64,000 bases of DNA from JAOPZW01 sp963788935 (GCA_963788935.1 CAWBIM010000002.1:248001-312000); one strand, 5' to 3'. Positions 25,216 through 35,288 are shown, counted from the first letter of the stretch. Translations and numbers: made by a program. The notes: generated by a model not told the origin, from the sequence alone.

Positions 25216-26912
25216 GCGTCGACCAGGTACTGGTGGATGAGCGACACGGCCATCGACCCCTCGCCGACCGCGCTCGCGACCCGTTTGATCGACCGCGCGC
25301 GGACGTCGCCGGCGACGAAGATGCCGGGGATCGTCGTCTCGAGCACGTACGGGTCGCGCTTGAGCGGCCACCCGGCGTCCTTGGCGTCCGGCCCCGCGAG
25401 GATGAAGCCGCGCTCGTCGCGCGCGACGACGCCGTCGAGCCAGTCCGTCCGCGGCGTCGCGCCGATGAACACGAAGCACGCGTCGACGTCGAGCACCTCC
25501 TCGCCGTCGGGTCCGCTGACGGTGATGCGCGCGAGGTGGCCGTCGTCGCCCTCCGCGGCGGTCGCGGTGGCCCCGGTGCGGACGTCGATGTTCGCGAGGC
25601 TCCGGATCTGCTCGATGAGGTAGTGCGACATCGACTTCTCGAGCGTGCTGCGCACGAGCATCGTCACCCGGCGCGCGTAGCCGGCGAAGTAGACCGCGGC
25701 CTGGCCGGCCGAGTTCGCGCCGCCGATGATCACGACGTGCTGGTCGGAGCACGCGCGGGCCTCGGTCATCGCCGCGCCGTAGTAGACGCCGGCGCCGGTG
25801 AGGTCGCGGAACCCGGGCGCGTCGTGGTGGCGGTAGGAGACGCCCGACGCCACGAGGACCGTGTTCGCGCTGAGCGTGCCGCCGCCGCTGAGCTCCACGA
25901 AGCGGCCGGCGCCCTCGGCCCGGACCGCGGTCGCGCCCTGGACGGTGACGAGCTCGGCGCCGAGGCGGCGAGCCTGGTCGGTCGCGCGCTGGGCGAGCTC
26001 GGAGCCCTGCAGGCCGCGCGGGAAGCCGAGGTAGTTCTCGATCCGGCTCGACTGGCCGGCCTGTCCGCCGGGCGCCTCGCGCTCGACGAGCACCGTGCGC
26101 AGGCCCTCCGACGCGCCGTACACGGCGGCCGCGAGCCCGGCGGGGCCGCCGCCGACGATGACGAGGTCGTAGTGGTCCTGGCTCGGCTGGTGGGCGATGT
26201 GCAGGCGCTCGGCGAGCTCGAGCAGCGTCGGGCGTTCGAGGACCGAACCGTCCTCCAGCAGCGCGACCGGCAGCCGGTCGGTGCCGACGTCCGCGACGCG
26301 CAGCAGCTCGCGGGCCTCGCTGTCGCGCTCGACGTCGAGCCAGCGGGCCGGGACGCGGTTGCGCGCGAGGAAGTCGCGCATGTCGTGGGTCTCCTTCGAG
26401 AACCGGTGCCCGATGACGCGCACCCCGCCCGACTCGAGCGCGGCGCCGTGCTCCCAGGTCGTGAGGAGGTCCTCGACGATCGGGAAGAGCTGCTCCTCGG
26501 GCGGGTCCCAGGGCTTGCGCAGGTAGTAGTCGAGATCGACCTCGTTGATCGCCTGGATCGCGGCCTCGGTGTCGGCGTAGGCGGTGAGGAGCACGCGCTT
26601 GGCGTCGGGGACGAGCTTGCGCGCCTCGACGAGGTAGTCGGTACCGGCCATGCCCGGCATGCGCTGGTCGGCGACCAGCAGCGCGACCTGCTCGCCGCGG
26701 GCCCGGACCTGGCGCACCAGGTCGAGCGCCTCGGGGCCCGACGACGCGCGCAGGATCCGGTAGCGCTCGCCGAAGCCGCGGCGCAGGTCGCGGGCGACCG
26801 CGGCGAGGACGGCGGGCTCGTCGTCGACGGCGATGATGGCGGGGCGGCGTTCGCGCTCGCGCGCGGGCGCGGCCGTGTCGGAGGGGGCGGGGGTCAGAGA
26901 GGAGGCAGACAT
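25212..26912 (-). CDS. Response regulator fused to thioredoxin reductase-like FAD enzyme
   Basis: 566 residues. A REC domain occupies about 25-150, with acidic pair VDDEP and phospho-Asp in LLVADQRMPGM (about 82). A linker with thioredoxin-like features follows (RVPARWLDVERD). From about 245 there is a thioredoxin-reductase core: YDLVIVGGGPAGLAAAVYG (FAD), VVIIGGANSAGQAAVYFA (NADPH) and IFVAGDVRARSIKRVASAVGEG. The CxxC redox pair is missing at the usual site (ARACSDQHVVI), so electrons must pass differently or it acts as a sensor. It precedes its likely cognate kinase with an ATGA overlap. Confidence 0.93.
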   Translation of the reverse strand: MSASSLTPAPSDTAAPARERERRPAIIAVDDEPAVLAAVARDLRRGFGERYRILRASSGPEALDLVRQVRARGEQVALLVADQRMPGMAGTDYLVEARKLVPDAKRVLLTAYADTEAAIQAINEVDLDYYLRKPWDPPEEQLFPIVEDLLTTWEHGAALESGGVRVIGHRFSKETHDMRDFLARNRVPARWLDVERDSEARELLRVADVGTDRLPVALLEDGSVLERPTLLELAERLHIAHQPSQDHYDLVIVGGGPAGLAAAVYGASEGLRTVLVEREAPGGQAGQSSRIENYLGFPRGLQGSELAQRATDQARRLGAELVTVQGATAVRAEGAGRFVELSGGGTLSANTVLVASGVSYRHHDAPGFRDLTGAGVYYGAAMTEARACSDQHVVIIGGANSAGQAAVYFAGYARRVTMLVRSTLEKSMSHYLIEQIRSLANIDVRTGATATAAEGDDGHLARITVSGPDGEEVLDVDACFVFIGATPRTDWLDGVVARDERGFILAGPDAKDAGWPLKRDPYVLETTIPGIFVAGDVRARSIKRVASAVGEGSMAVSLIHQYLVDA

Positions 26913-27010
26913 CCGGCCCTGACTCTTTCAGAACCGGATGCTCGGCTTTCGGGGGTCGCGTCCGTCGGGCGTCGCGCCGGGCGGTCGCGCGGCCGGTTGC
27001 CGTCGGCGGC

Positions 27011-27943
27011 CTACGCCGCGGTCTGCGCCGGCGGCGCGGCCGCGGTGTCCGTCAGCGGAAACGTGACGCCGGTGAGCGTCTCGGAGAGGTCCCACAGCCG
27101 CCGCGCCATGAGCCGGTCCTGCGCCCGTGCGCTGCGGCCGACGAGCGTCGGGTGCCCGCGCTGCTCCTGGAAGCCGTCCGGCCCGACGAAGCTGTCGCCG
27201 GGCAGGTCCTGCGTCGCGGCGTACAGCGTCGGCAGGGCGCCCATGTCCTCGTCCTGGGCGAAGACGAGGTTGCCGACCGTCCCGAGGACGTTCATCAGGC
27301 CGCTGCCGGTGCGGGCCTGGAGGTTCGTGGCCGCGTAGCCGGGATGGACGGTCATCGCCCGGACCGGCGAGCCGGCCTCGGTGAGCCGCCGCTGGAGCTC
27401 CGTCGTGAACAGGAGGTTCGCGAGCTTCGACTGCCCGTAGGCCCGCCACGCGCTGTAGCGCCGGCGCTCCCAGTGGAGGTCGTCGAGATGGATCTCGCCG
27501 ACGCGGTGGCCGGTCGAGGACACGGTGACGACGCGCGCCGTGATCCGCGGCAGGAGCAGGTTCGTCAGCGCGAAGTGGCCGAGGTGGTTCGTGCCGATCT
27601 GCAGCTCGAAGCCGTCCTCGGTCTGCCTCTGCGGCGTGGCCATCACGCCCGCGTTGTTGACGAGGACGTCGATGTCCTGGTTCCACTCGGCGGCGAAGGC
27701 CCGGACGCTCGCGAGGCTCGTGAGGTCGAGCCGCCGGACGTCGACGACACCGCCCATCTCCGCGGCGGCGGCCTCGCCCTTGGCCGGGTCGCGGACGGCG
27801 AGCGTGACGGCGGCGCCCCTGGCCGCGAAGGCCCGGGCGGCGCCGCGGCCGATGCCGCTGTTGGCGCCGGTGACGACGACGGTGCGGCCGTGGAGGTCGG
27901 GGAGGTCGGAGGCGGTCCACTTGCGCTGTGCTGAGGAGGTCAT
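27011..27943 (-). CDS. Short-chain dehydrogenase/reductase (retinol dehydrogenase-like)
   Basis: 310 residues from ATG 27943. Rossmann motif VVVTGANSGIGRGAARAF, NNAG motif VLVNNAGVM, catalytic Ser in VVTVSSTGHRVG and YxxxK in YGQSKLANLLF. This is the SDR type that reduces or oxidises lipophilic carbonyls using NADP(H). It is divergent from a TetR gene with strong operator repeats in between, so it is the probable target of that repressor. Substrate unknown. Confidence 0.92.
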   Translation of the reverse strand: MTSSAQRKWTASDLPDLHGRTVVVTGANSGIGRGAARAFAARGAAVTLAVRDPAKGEAAAAEMGGVVDVRRLDLTSLASVRAFAAEWNQDIDVLVNNAGVMATPQRQTEDGFELQIGTNHLGHFALTNLLLPRITARVVTVSSTGHRVGEIHLDDLHWERRRYSAWRAYGQSKLANLLFTTELQRRLTEAGSPVRAMTVHPGYAATNLQARTGSGLMNVLGTVGNLVFAQDEDMGALPTLYAATQDLPGDSFVGPDGFQEQRGHPTLVGRSARAQDRLMARRLWDLSETLTGVTFPLTDTAAAPPAQTAA

Positions 27944-27956
27944 GTCCTGAAATGTA

Positions 27957-28001
27957 GACGCCGACAACAATGCTGTCAATGGCAACAATGCTGTCGGCGT
28001 C
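27957..28001. promoter_or_regulatory. TetR-type operator array between SDR and regulator genes
   Basis: A perfect 10-bp inverted repeat (GACGCCGACA at 27957, TGTCGGCGTC at 27992) encloses two 13-bp direct repeats CAACAATGCTGTC starting at 27965 and 27983. Each direct repeat with its flank forms an imperfect palindrome GACA...TGTC. The AT-rich block sits between the two divergent starts. Confidence 0.8.
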
Positions 28002-28029
28002 AACACCGGCCGCTACGCTTCGTCCCGAC

Positions 28030-28632
28030 GTGACCACCTCGACCGCCACTCGCCCCTATCACCACGGCAACCTGCGCGCCGAGCTGCTCGCGCGCGCGAT
28101 CGAGGTCGTCGACGAGCGCGGGGTCGGCGAGTTGTCGCTGCGCGAGCTCGCCCGCGACGTCGGCGTGAGCCACGCGGCCCCGCGCCGTCACTTCGCCGAC
28201 CGCCAGGCGCTCCTCGACGCGCTCGCGCTCGAGGGCTTCGAGCGCCTGGGCGACGACCTGCGCGCCGCGCTCGCCGGCGCCGGCGCCTCCTTCGACGCAC
28301 GGTTGAACGCCCTGGCGCGCTCGTACCTTGCCTTCGCGACCGCCCACGGCGCGCTGGTCGAGCTGATGTTCGCGACGAAGCATCAGCAGGGCTCGCCGGA
28401 GCTCGTCGCCGCGGCGAACCGCTCACTCGGCACGCTGCTCGACACGATCGTCGCCGCCCAGGCGGCGGGCGAGCTCGTCCCCGGCGACCCCGAGCAGGTC
28501 GGCGTCCCGATCTTCGCGACGCTCCAGGGCCTGACCGCGATGGTCAACGGCGGGATGCTCGGGGCGGAGCAGCTCGACGCGGCGGTGACCGTCGCGATCG
28601 ATCAGCTGTTGCACGGGCTGCGGCCGCGGTAG
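28030..28632 (+). CDS. TetR family transcriptional regulator
   Basis: 200 residues from GTG 28030. N-terminal HTH: RPYHHGNLRAELLARAIEV, LSLRELARDVGVSHAAPRRHFADR. The C-terminal ligand domain matches the TetR_C_33/WHG group (SYLAFATAHGALVELMFATKH). It would repress the divergent SDR and itself through the repeats at 27957-28001. Earlier in-frame starts to 27970 would place coding sequence across the operator and are less likely. Confidence 0.9.
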   Translation: MTTSTATRPYHHGNLRAELLARAIEVVDERGVGELSLRELARDVGVSHAAPRRHFADRQALLDALALEGFERLGDDLRAALAGAGASFDARLNALARSYLAFATAHGALVELMFATKHQQGSPELVAAANRSLGTLLDTIVAAQAAGELVPGDPEQVGVPIFATLQGLTAMVNGGMLGAEQLDAAVTVAIDQLLHGLRPR

Positions 28633-28679
28633 CGCTTTCTTGCGCGGCGCGCGGCGCGCGCGGCGCGTCGCGGCGGTGC

Positions 28680-29159
28680 TCAGCGCAGCAGCCCGAGGCT
28701 CCCGGTCAGCTTGCGCACCGTCTTCGGCGGGCCGCTCACGAGCACGGCGAGGTAGGTCAGCTCGTCCGGGTCGGTGTCCTCGACGGCCGCGCGGAACGCG
28801 TCGTAGTCCGTCGTCTGCTGGCCGGCCGCCGGGAGGTCGACGACGAGCAGGTCACGGTCCGCGGCGGCCGCGCGCAGGGCGGGGAGGTCGGCGCCGGCCG
28901 CGCCGAGGACCGGCAGCCCGGTCGGGATGAGGCCCGCGTGGGCCGCCCCGGTCGCGTCGGCGAAGTCGCCGCCGACGAGGTCGGGCCGCCGCGCCCCGAA
29001 GGCGTGGGCGAGGACGGCGGCGGCGTTCGCGGCGAGGCCCTTCGGCAGGTCGCGGTCGATCACGATGACGGTGCGGAGGGTCGGCGTCGCGGGGGCCGAC
29101 GAGGCGTCGGTTGCAGGCTGGGGCGGGGTGTCCCGGGCGATCTCGGTCTGTGCGGCCAT
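28680..29159 (-). CDS. DUF2000 family protein
   Basis: 159 residues. After a Pro/Ala/Thr-rich start of about 28 residues comes the DUF2000 body: VIVIDRDLPKGLAANAAAVLAHAFGA, in parts, DLVGGDFADATGAAHAGLI, LPVLGAAGADL and TYLAVLVSGPPKTVRKLTGSLGLL. The fold is related to peptidyl-tRNA hydrolase 2 but function is not known. It is divergent from an Lrp/AsnC regulator, a pairing that suggests control by that regulator. Confidence 0.88.
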   Translation of the reverse strand: MAAQTEIARDTPPQPATDASSAPATPTLRTVIVIDRDLPKGLAANAAAVLAHAFGARRPDLVGGDFADATGAAHAGLIPTGLPVLGAAGADLPALRAAAADRDLLVVDLPAAGQQTTDYDAFRAAVEDTDPDELTYLAVLVSGPPKTVRKLTGSLGLLR

Positions 29160-29300
29160 GGCGCTGATCGTAGGACGGATGTCCCGCGGCTGGCGTAGGA
29201 TCCGCACGATGTCCGGCTGCTTGCTCGTTTCTCCGTTGTTCCTTCGCCGGCCCCGCGCGGTTCGTGTCGCCCGCCGCACGTCGTGCGGAAGCGGCGCGGC

Positions 29301-29774
29301 GTGAGCGCGCTCGACCCGATCGACCACGCGCTCGTCCGGGAGCTGCAGGAGGACGCGCGCCGCTCGAACCGCGAGCTCGCGGCCGCGGTGCACGTGTCGC
29401 CGTCGACCTCGTCGGAGCGCGTGCGCGCGCTGCGCGCCGACGGCGTCATCCGCGGCTATCACGCGGACGTCGCCCTCGACGCGCTCGGCCGCCGCGTCCA
29501 GGCGCTCACCGCGGTCACGATCCGCCCGCCGACCCGGGAGAACATCGAGGCGTTCCGCAACTGGACCGCGTCGCTCCCCGAGCTCGTCGCGGTGTTCGTC
29601 GTCTCGGGCAGCAGCGACTTCCTCCTGCACGTCGCGGTCGCCGACACCGACGCGCTCTACGCGTTCGTGATCGACCGCCTCACCGAGCGCCCGGAGGTCG
29701 CCGACGTCAACACGTCGGTCGTCTACGAGCACATCCGCCGGCCGGTGCTCGAGCCGCTCGACCCCGCCGCGTAG
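29301..29774 (+). CDS. Lrp/AsnC family transcriptional regulator
   Basis: 157 residues from GTG 29301; GTG 29283 is an alternative. HTH at 1-50: LDPIDHALVRELQEDARRSNRELAAAV, in parts, HVSPSTSSERVRALRADGVI. The RAM ligand domain follows (VQALTAVTIRPP, VVSGSSDFLLHVAVAD, DVNTSVVYEHI). Such regulators respond to amino acids. It likely controls the divergent DUF2000 gene. Its stop is three bases from that of the convergent hydrolase. Confidence 0.9.
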   Translation: MSALDPIDHALVRELQEDARRSNRELAAAVHVSPSTSSERVRALRADGVIRGYHADVALDALGRRVQALTAVTIRPPTRENIEAFRNWTASLPELVAVFVVSGSSDFLLHVAVADTDALYAFVIDRLTERPEVADVNTSVVYEHIRRPVLEPLDPAA

Positions 29775-29777
29775 GCC

Positions 29778-30572
29778 TCAGGTCGTGAACCCGAGGATGA
29801 GCTGCGCGGTCTCGAGCGGGACGTCGAGCTGCGGGCAGTGCCCGACGCCGTCGAGCTCGACCCAGTCGGCCTGCGGCACCCACTCGGTCCGGAAGCGCGC
29901 GGCCGCCGACGGCCATGGCAGCAGCCGGTCCTCGGTACCCCACACGACCCGGACCGGGCACGTGATCCGCTCCGCGTCGAGCTCGTAGCCCCGGCTGATC
30001 GCGTACTCGAGCATCGGCCGCGCGCCCTCGCACTGCGCGCCGGCCTGGAGGTGGTGGGCGATCAGCTCGGACGGGATGTGCTCGTGGGAGGAGGTCATCA
30101 GCATCGTCGCGGTGCGCCGGCCCTCGGGCGTCGCGGCGAGCGCCGCGGCGTGCGGCGCGACCGCCTCGACCTGGTCCTGGCTCTCGCGGAGCGCCGCGAG
30201 CGTCGCGCGGGCCTCCGCGCGGTCGGCCCACCCGCCCGCGGGAGCGAGGGCCACGACCGACCGCGCCCGGCCCCGCGCCGCGAGCTGCAGCGCGATGAAG
30301 CCGCCGAGCGAGTTGCCGACGATGTGCGCGGTCTCGAACCCGGCCTCGTCCATCGCCCGCTCGATCGCGTCGGGCAGCAGCGCGGCGGTGACCTCGCCCT
30401 GAAGCGGCGGCCCGCCCGCGTGCCCGGCGAGCGTCGGCGCGAGCACGTCGTGGTGGCGTTCGAGCATCGGCAGTACGAGCTCCCACGTCCGCCACGAGCC
30501 GGTGAAGCCGTGCAGGCACACGAGCGGCGGCCCGGAGCCGCCCCGGTGCGCAGGCGTGAACGTCGAGACCAC
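29778..30572 (-). CDS. Alpha/beta hydrolase
   Basis: 264 residues from GTG 30572. Oxyanion motif PLVCLHGFTGSWRTW, nucleophile elbow HIVGNSLGGFIALQLA (Ser), acid in VVWGTEDRLLPW and the terminal His in VELDGVGHCPQLD. All catalytic residues are present. It belongs to the general MhpC/esterase-type group; substrate not predictable. It stands alone between convergent and divergent neighbours. Confidence 0.9.
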   Translation of the reverse strand: MVSTFTPAHRGGSGPPLVCLHGFTGSWRTWELVLPMLERHHDVLAPTLAGHAGGPPLQGEVTAALLPDAIERAMDEAGFETAHIVGNSLGGFIALQLAARGRARSVVALAPAGGWADRAEARATLAALRESQDQVEAVAPHAAALAATPEGRRTATMLMTSSHEHIPSELIAHHLQAGAQCEGARPMLEYAISRGYELDAERITCPVRVVWGTEDRLLPWPSAAARFRTEWVPQADWVELDGVGHCPQLDVPLETAQLILGFTT

Positions 30573-30601
30573 GCGGACGAGGCTAGGGCCCGGGCGTCAC
30601 A

Positions 30602-30634
30602 CGTGTCAGGGTCTTCGGTGCAACCCGTGTCAGG
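30602..30634. repeat. Direct repeat CGTGTCAGG in a divergent promoter region
   Basis: CGTGTCAGG occurs at 30602 and again at 30626, 24 bp apart, between the alpha/beta hydrolase and the ADP-ribosylglycohydrolase. It may be a dispersed intergenic element or tandem operator half-sites. Only this copy pair was seen in the window. Confidence 0.45.
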
Positions 30635-30662
30635 ACCCCCGCCGCACCCGCGACCATCTCCG

Positions 30663-31841
30663 GTGCCCGTGCCCACCGCGCCGACCTTTCGTGACCGCGT
30701 CCACGGCTGCCTCCTCGGCGGCGCGTGCGGTGACGCCCTCGGCGCGGCCGTCGAGTTCCGCTCGATCGACGAGATCCGCGCCCGCTTCGGCCCCGACGGC
30801 ATCGCCGAGCCCGCCGAGGCCTACGGCCGCGTCGGCGCGATCACCGATGACACGCAGATGACGATCTTCACCGCCGAGGGCCTGATGCGGGCCGCCGTGC
30901 GCGGCCGCACCAAGGGCATCGTCCACGCGCCGACCGTCGTGGACCACGCGTACGGCCGCTGGCTCGCGGGCCTCGGCGAGGACGGCGGGCGATGGGACGA
31001 CCGCGCGCCCGACGGGTGGCTCGTCGATGTCCCCGCGCTCCGCGCCTGGCGCTCCCCCGGCCGGACCTGCCTGTCGGCCCTGCGCGCCCCGGTGGCCGGG
31101 ACCGTCGCTGCGCCGATCAACCACAGCAAGGGCTGCGGCGGGGTCATGCGGATGGCCCCGGTCGGCCTGCTCGGCGGGCCGCGGGACGCCTTCGCCCTCG
31201 GCTGCGACCTCGCGGCGCTGACGCACGGCCACCCGTCGGGCTACCTCGCCGCCGGCGCGCTGGCGCTGCTGGTCGCGCGACTCGTCGCGGGCGACGGCCT
31301 CGACACGGCGCTCGACGCCGTCGAGGCACGGCTCGTGGCCGAGACCGCACCGCGGGCCGGTGCGCCGGACGCGGAGACCGGGTCGCCCGCCGATACCGCA
31401 TCGCCGACCGAGACCGCACTGCTCGCCGATACCGCGGCCGCGGAGCGGGCCGAGACCCTCGGCGCCGTGCGCGCCGCCCGCGCGCTCGCCGCCGCCGGGA
31501 CACCGCCCACGCCGGAGACGCTCGCGAGCCTCGGGCTCGGGTGGGTCGCCGACGAGGCGCTCGCGATCGCCGTGTACTGCGCGCTCGTCGCCGAGGACTT
31601 CGCCCACGGCGTGCGCCTCGCCGTCAACCACTCGGGCGACAGCGACAGCACCGGCGCGATGACGGGCAGCATCCTCGCCGTGCGGGACGGCGTGGGCGTG
31701 ATCCCCGACGGCTTCCTCGCCGCGCTCGAGCTGCGCGCCGAGATCGCGCGGCTCGCCGACGACTGGGTCGCCGTCTTCGGCCCCGACGCGACCGCCGACC
31801 TCGAGTCCGGCGACCTCGCCCGTCGCTACCCGGGGTGGTGA
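30663..31841 (+). CDS. ADP-ribosylglycohydrolase family protein
   Basis: 392 residues from GTG 30663 (GTG 30669 also possible). Metal-binding motifs of the DraG/ARH family are visible: GCLLGGACGDALGAAVEF, GAITDDTQMTIFTAEGL, NHSKGCGGVMRMAPVGL and the C-terminal NHSGDSDSTGAMTGSI. It should remove ADP-ribose from proteins, nucleic acids or small molecules. Around residues 225-270 an Ala/Thr/Glu/Asp-rich low-complexity insert with ETA/DTA repeats interrupts the fold. It ends 7 bp before recC, so it looks like the first gene of the recCBD operon, an unusual partner for DNA repair. Confidence 0.92.
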   Translation: MPVPTAPTFRDRVHGCLLGGACGDALGAAVEFRSIDEIRARFGPDGIAEPAEAYGRVGAITDDTQMTIFTAEGLMRAAVRGRTKGIVHAPTVVDHAYGRWLAGLGEDGGRWDDRAPDGWLVDVPALRAWRSPGRTCLSALRAPVAGTVAAPINHSKGCGGVMRMAPVGLLGGPRDAFALGCDLAALTHGHPSGYLAAGALALLVARLVAGDGLDTALDAVEARLVAETAPRAGAPDAETGSPADTASPTETALLADTAAAERAETLGAVRAARALAAAGTPPTPETLASLGLGWVADEALAIAVYCALVAEDFAHGVRLAVNHSGDSDSTGAMTGSILAVRDGVGVIPDGFLAALELRAEIARLADDWVAVFGPDATADLESGDLARRYPGW

Positions 31842-31848
31842 GCCGAGC

Positions 31849-34800
31849 GTGCTGCACGTGCATCGCGCCGAGCGGGCCGACGCGCTGATCGCGGCGCTCG
31901 CCGACCTCCTCGCGGCGGCCCCCGACGACCCGTTCGCGCCCGAGGTCATCGCGGTGCCGACGCGCGGGATGGAGCGCTGGCTGACCCAGCGGCTCTCGGG
32001 CCGCCTCGGCGCCGCCCCCGGCCGAACCGACGGCGTGTGCGCGAACGTCGAGTTCCCCTCGCCGCGCCGCCTCGTCGGCGACGCGGTCGCGACCGCCTCG
32101 GGCATCGACGCCGAGACCGACCCGTGGCTCCCCGAGCGCTCGGTCTGGGCGCTCCTCGACGTCATCGAGGACTGCCTGCGACGAGCCCTGGATCCACGCG
32201 CTGGCCGCGCACCTCGGCGCGGGCGGCGAGGCGCCGACCCGACCCCGACCGCCGCGCGCGGCGCTTCGCCGTCGTCCGCCACCTCGCCGACCTGTTCGAC
32301 CGGTACGCGCTCCATCGCCCGGAGATGGTCCGCGCCTGGGCGGCCGGCCGCGACGAGGACGGCACCGGCCGGCGGTTGCGCGCGGACTTCGGCTGGCAGG
32401 CCGAGCTCTTCCGCCGCCTGCGCGCGCGCATCGCCGTGCCCGACCCGGCCGAGCGGGTGGAGGGCGCGTGCGCGCGCCTGCGCGAGGACGCCGCGCTGCT
32501 CCCGCTGCCCGACCGCCTGTCGCTGTTCGGCCTGACCCGGCTTCCGGCCGGCCACCTGCGCGTCCTCGGCGCGCTGGCCGCGACCCGTGACGTCCATCTG
32601 TTCACGCTGCACCCGTCGCCCGTGCTGTGGGACCGGCTGCGCAACACGCTCGGGCCGATCGTCCATCGCCGCGACGATCCCACCGCGAACCTCCCCGAGA
32701 ACGGACTGCTCGCCTCCTGGGGCCACGACGCCCGCGAGATGCAGCTCGTGCTCGCGACCGCCCCGCACGCCGACCACCACCATCCGATCGCCGACCCGGC
32801 CGGCACGCTGCTCGCGCGCCTGCAGTCCGACGTCCGCGCGGACCGCCGGCCGCCGGGCGCGCCGCTGCCCGGCGACGGCGACGCCCGCCCGCTCCTCGAC
32901 CCCGCCGACCGCAGCGTCGAGGTCCACGCGTGCCACGGCCGCGCGCGCCAGGTCGAGGTCCTGCGCGACGCGATCCTCCACGTCCTCGCCGAGGACCCGG
33001 CGCTCGAGCCGCGCGACGTCATCGTCATGTGCCCGGACATCGAGACCTTCGCCCCGCTCATCCAGGCGACGTTCGGCGCCGGCGAGATCGCCGCCGAGGA
33101 CGACGACGAGGCGACCGCCCAGGCGGACCGTCCGGACCTGCGCGTCCGGCTCGCCGACCGTTCGCTGCGCCAGACGAACCCGCTCCTCGGGGTCGTCGCG
33201 CGGCTCATCGAGCTCACCGCCGAGCGCGTGACCGCCTCGCAGGTCCTCGACGTCGTCGACCGCGAGCCCGTCCGCCGACGCTTCGGCCTCGACGACGACG
33301 ACGTCGCCCGGCTCGAGGAGTGGGTCGCCGACAGCGGCATCCGCTGGGGCCTCGACGCCGCGCATCGCGCGCCGTTCAAGCTCAGCGCGCTCGACGCGGG
33401 CACGTGGCGCGCCGGGATCGACCGCGTCCTGCTCGGGGTCGCGATGACCGAGGAGGGCAACCGCCTGTTCGAGGGCGTGCTCCCGCTCGACGACGTCGAG
33501 AGCGGCGCGATCCACCTCGCCGGCCGGCTGGCGGAGTTCGTCGACCGCCTCGGGGCCGCGCTCGACGCCCTCGGCGCGGCGCAGACCATCGAGGGCTGGA
33601 CCGACGCCCTCGCCGCGGCCGCCGACGCGCTCACCGCGACGAGCGAGCGCGACGCCTGGCAGCGGGCCGAGCTCGACCGCGTCCTCGACGACGTGCTCGC
33701 CGAGGCGCGCGTCGCGGGCGCCGAGCGCGGGATCGAGCTGCTGCCGGCCGAGGTGCGCGCGCTGCTCGCCGAGCGCCTCCAGGGCCGTCCGACGCGCGCG
33801 AACTTCCGCACCGGGCACCTCACCGTCTGCACGCTCATGCCGATGCGGTCGGTCCCCCACCGCGTCGTGTGCCTGCTCGGGATGGACGACGGCGTGTTCC
33901 CGCGCCGCTCCCCGGGCGACGGCGACGACCTCATGGTCACCGACCCGCACGTCGGCGACCGTGACCCCCGGACGGAGGATCGCCAGCTGCTGCTCGACGC
34001 GCTCCTCGCCGCGACCGACCGCCTGATCGTCACGTTCGCGGGCAACGACGAGCGCACGAACATCGAGCGGCCGCCCGCGGTGCCGATCGGAGAGCTCCTC
34101 GACGTCATCGACGCGACGGTCCGCACGGAGACCGGGCGCGCGCAGGATCGCGTCGTCGTCCGCCACCCGCTGCAGCCCTTCGACCCGCGCAACTTCACCT
34201 CGGGCGCCCTGGCCCGATCCACGCCGTGGAGCTTCGACGCCGTCACGCTGGATGGGGCGCGGGCGCTCGTCAGCGACCGCGCCGCCGTGCCGCCGTTCCT
34301 CGCCGCCCGGCTCGCGGCCGACGGTGCGGCCGCGGTGGCCCTCGACGACCTCGTCCGCTTCGCCGAGCACCCCGTGCGCGCCTTCCTGCGCCAGCGCCTC
34401 GGCATCTCGCTCGGCGACTTCAGCCAGGACGTCGCGGACGCGCTGCCGGTCGAACTGGACGGGCTCGAGCGCTGGGGCGTCGGGCGGCGCCTGCTCGACG
34501 GCGTGCTCGCCGGCGCCGGCCTGGACGCGTGCGTCCAGGCCGAGATCGCCCGCGGGAGCCTCCCGCCCGGCCGGCTCGCGCTCCCGGTCCTCGACCGCAT
34601 CCGCCCGACCGTCGAGGAGATCGCCGGCCACGCTCGCCGCGCGTTCGGCAGCGCCACGGCGCCGGAGTCGGTCGACATCCGCGTCGTGCTGCCCGACGGC
34701 CGGCCCCTGACCGGAACCGTGGCGGGCGTCCGCGGCGACGTCCTCGGGATGGTCACGTTCTCCCGCGTCGGCGCGCGCCACCGGATCGCCGCGTGGGTGC

Positions 34801-35288
34801 GCCTGCTGGCGCTGTGCGCCGCGCACCCCGACCGCGGCTTCTCCGCCGTGACCGTCGGGCGGGCCCGGTCCGGCGCGCCGGACACCGCGAGCGCGACGAT
34901 CGCGCGCCTTCCGAACGTGACCGGGCCCGAGGCGCTCGCGCACCTCGCGGCGCTCGTCGACCTCCGGGAGCGGGGGATGCGCGAGCCGCTGCCGATCGCG
35001 TGCAACGCCTCGGCCGCGTACGCGCGGGCCGTCGCGGGCGGGGAGAACCCGGTGACGGCGGCCGCGAAGGCGTGGGAGTCGGGGTGGAACTTCCCGCGCG
35101 AGGACGTCGAGCTCGAGCACCAGCTCGTCTTCGGCGGCCAGCTCGCGTTCGCGGACCTGCTCGACGAGGCCCCACGCGCCGACGAGGCCGGCGCCGGCTG
35201 GGACGACGAGGAGACGACGCGCTTCGGCCGCCTCGCCCGCCGGCTCTGGGACGGCGCGCTCGCCCACGAGGCGGTAGTCGACGAGTGA
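31849..35288 (+). pseudogene. recC: Exodeoxyribonuclease V subunit RecC, reading frame broken twice
   Basis: GTG 31849 opens LHVHRAERADALIAAL. The N-terminal helicase-like part (VPTRGMERWLTQRLSG) runs to about 32180, where one extra base shifts frame (then EPWIHALAAHLGAGGE), and another shift near 32235 leads to the long frame ending 35288. The later part has RecC features: VEVHACHGRARQVEVLRD, RQTNPLLGVVARLIEL, VCLLGMDDGVFPRR. RecC is the Chi-reading scaffold of RecBCD, loading RecA at broken ends. Corrected length is about 1,145 residues. The stop overlaps the recB start (GTGA). Two local insertions in otherwise intact sequence suggest sequence error. Confidence 0.88.

Noticed and set aside
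30630..35267. 1,545-codon open frame on the minus strand
   Set aside because: It is antisense to the ADP-ribosylglycohydrolase and recC genes and has the Arg/Glu/Val/Asp-rich make-up of high-GC shadow frames; no domain appears in it.
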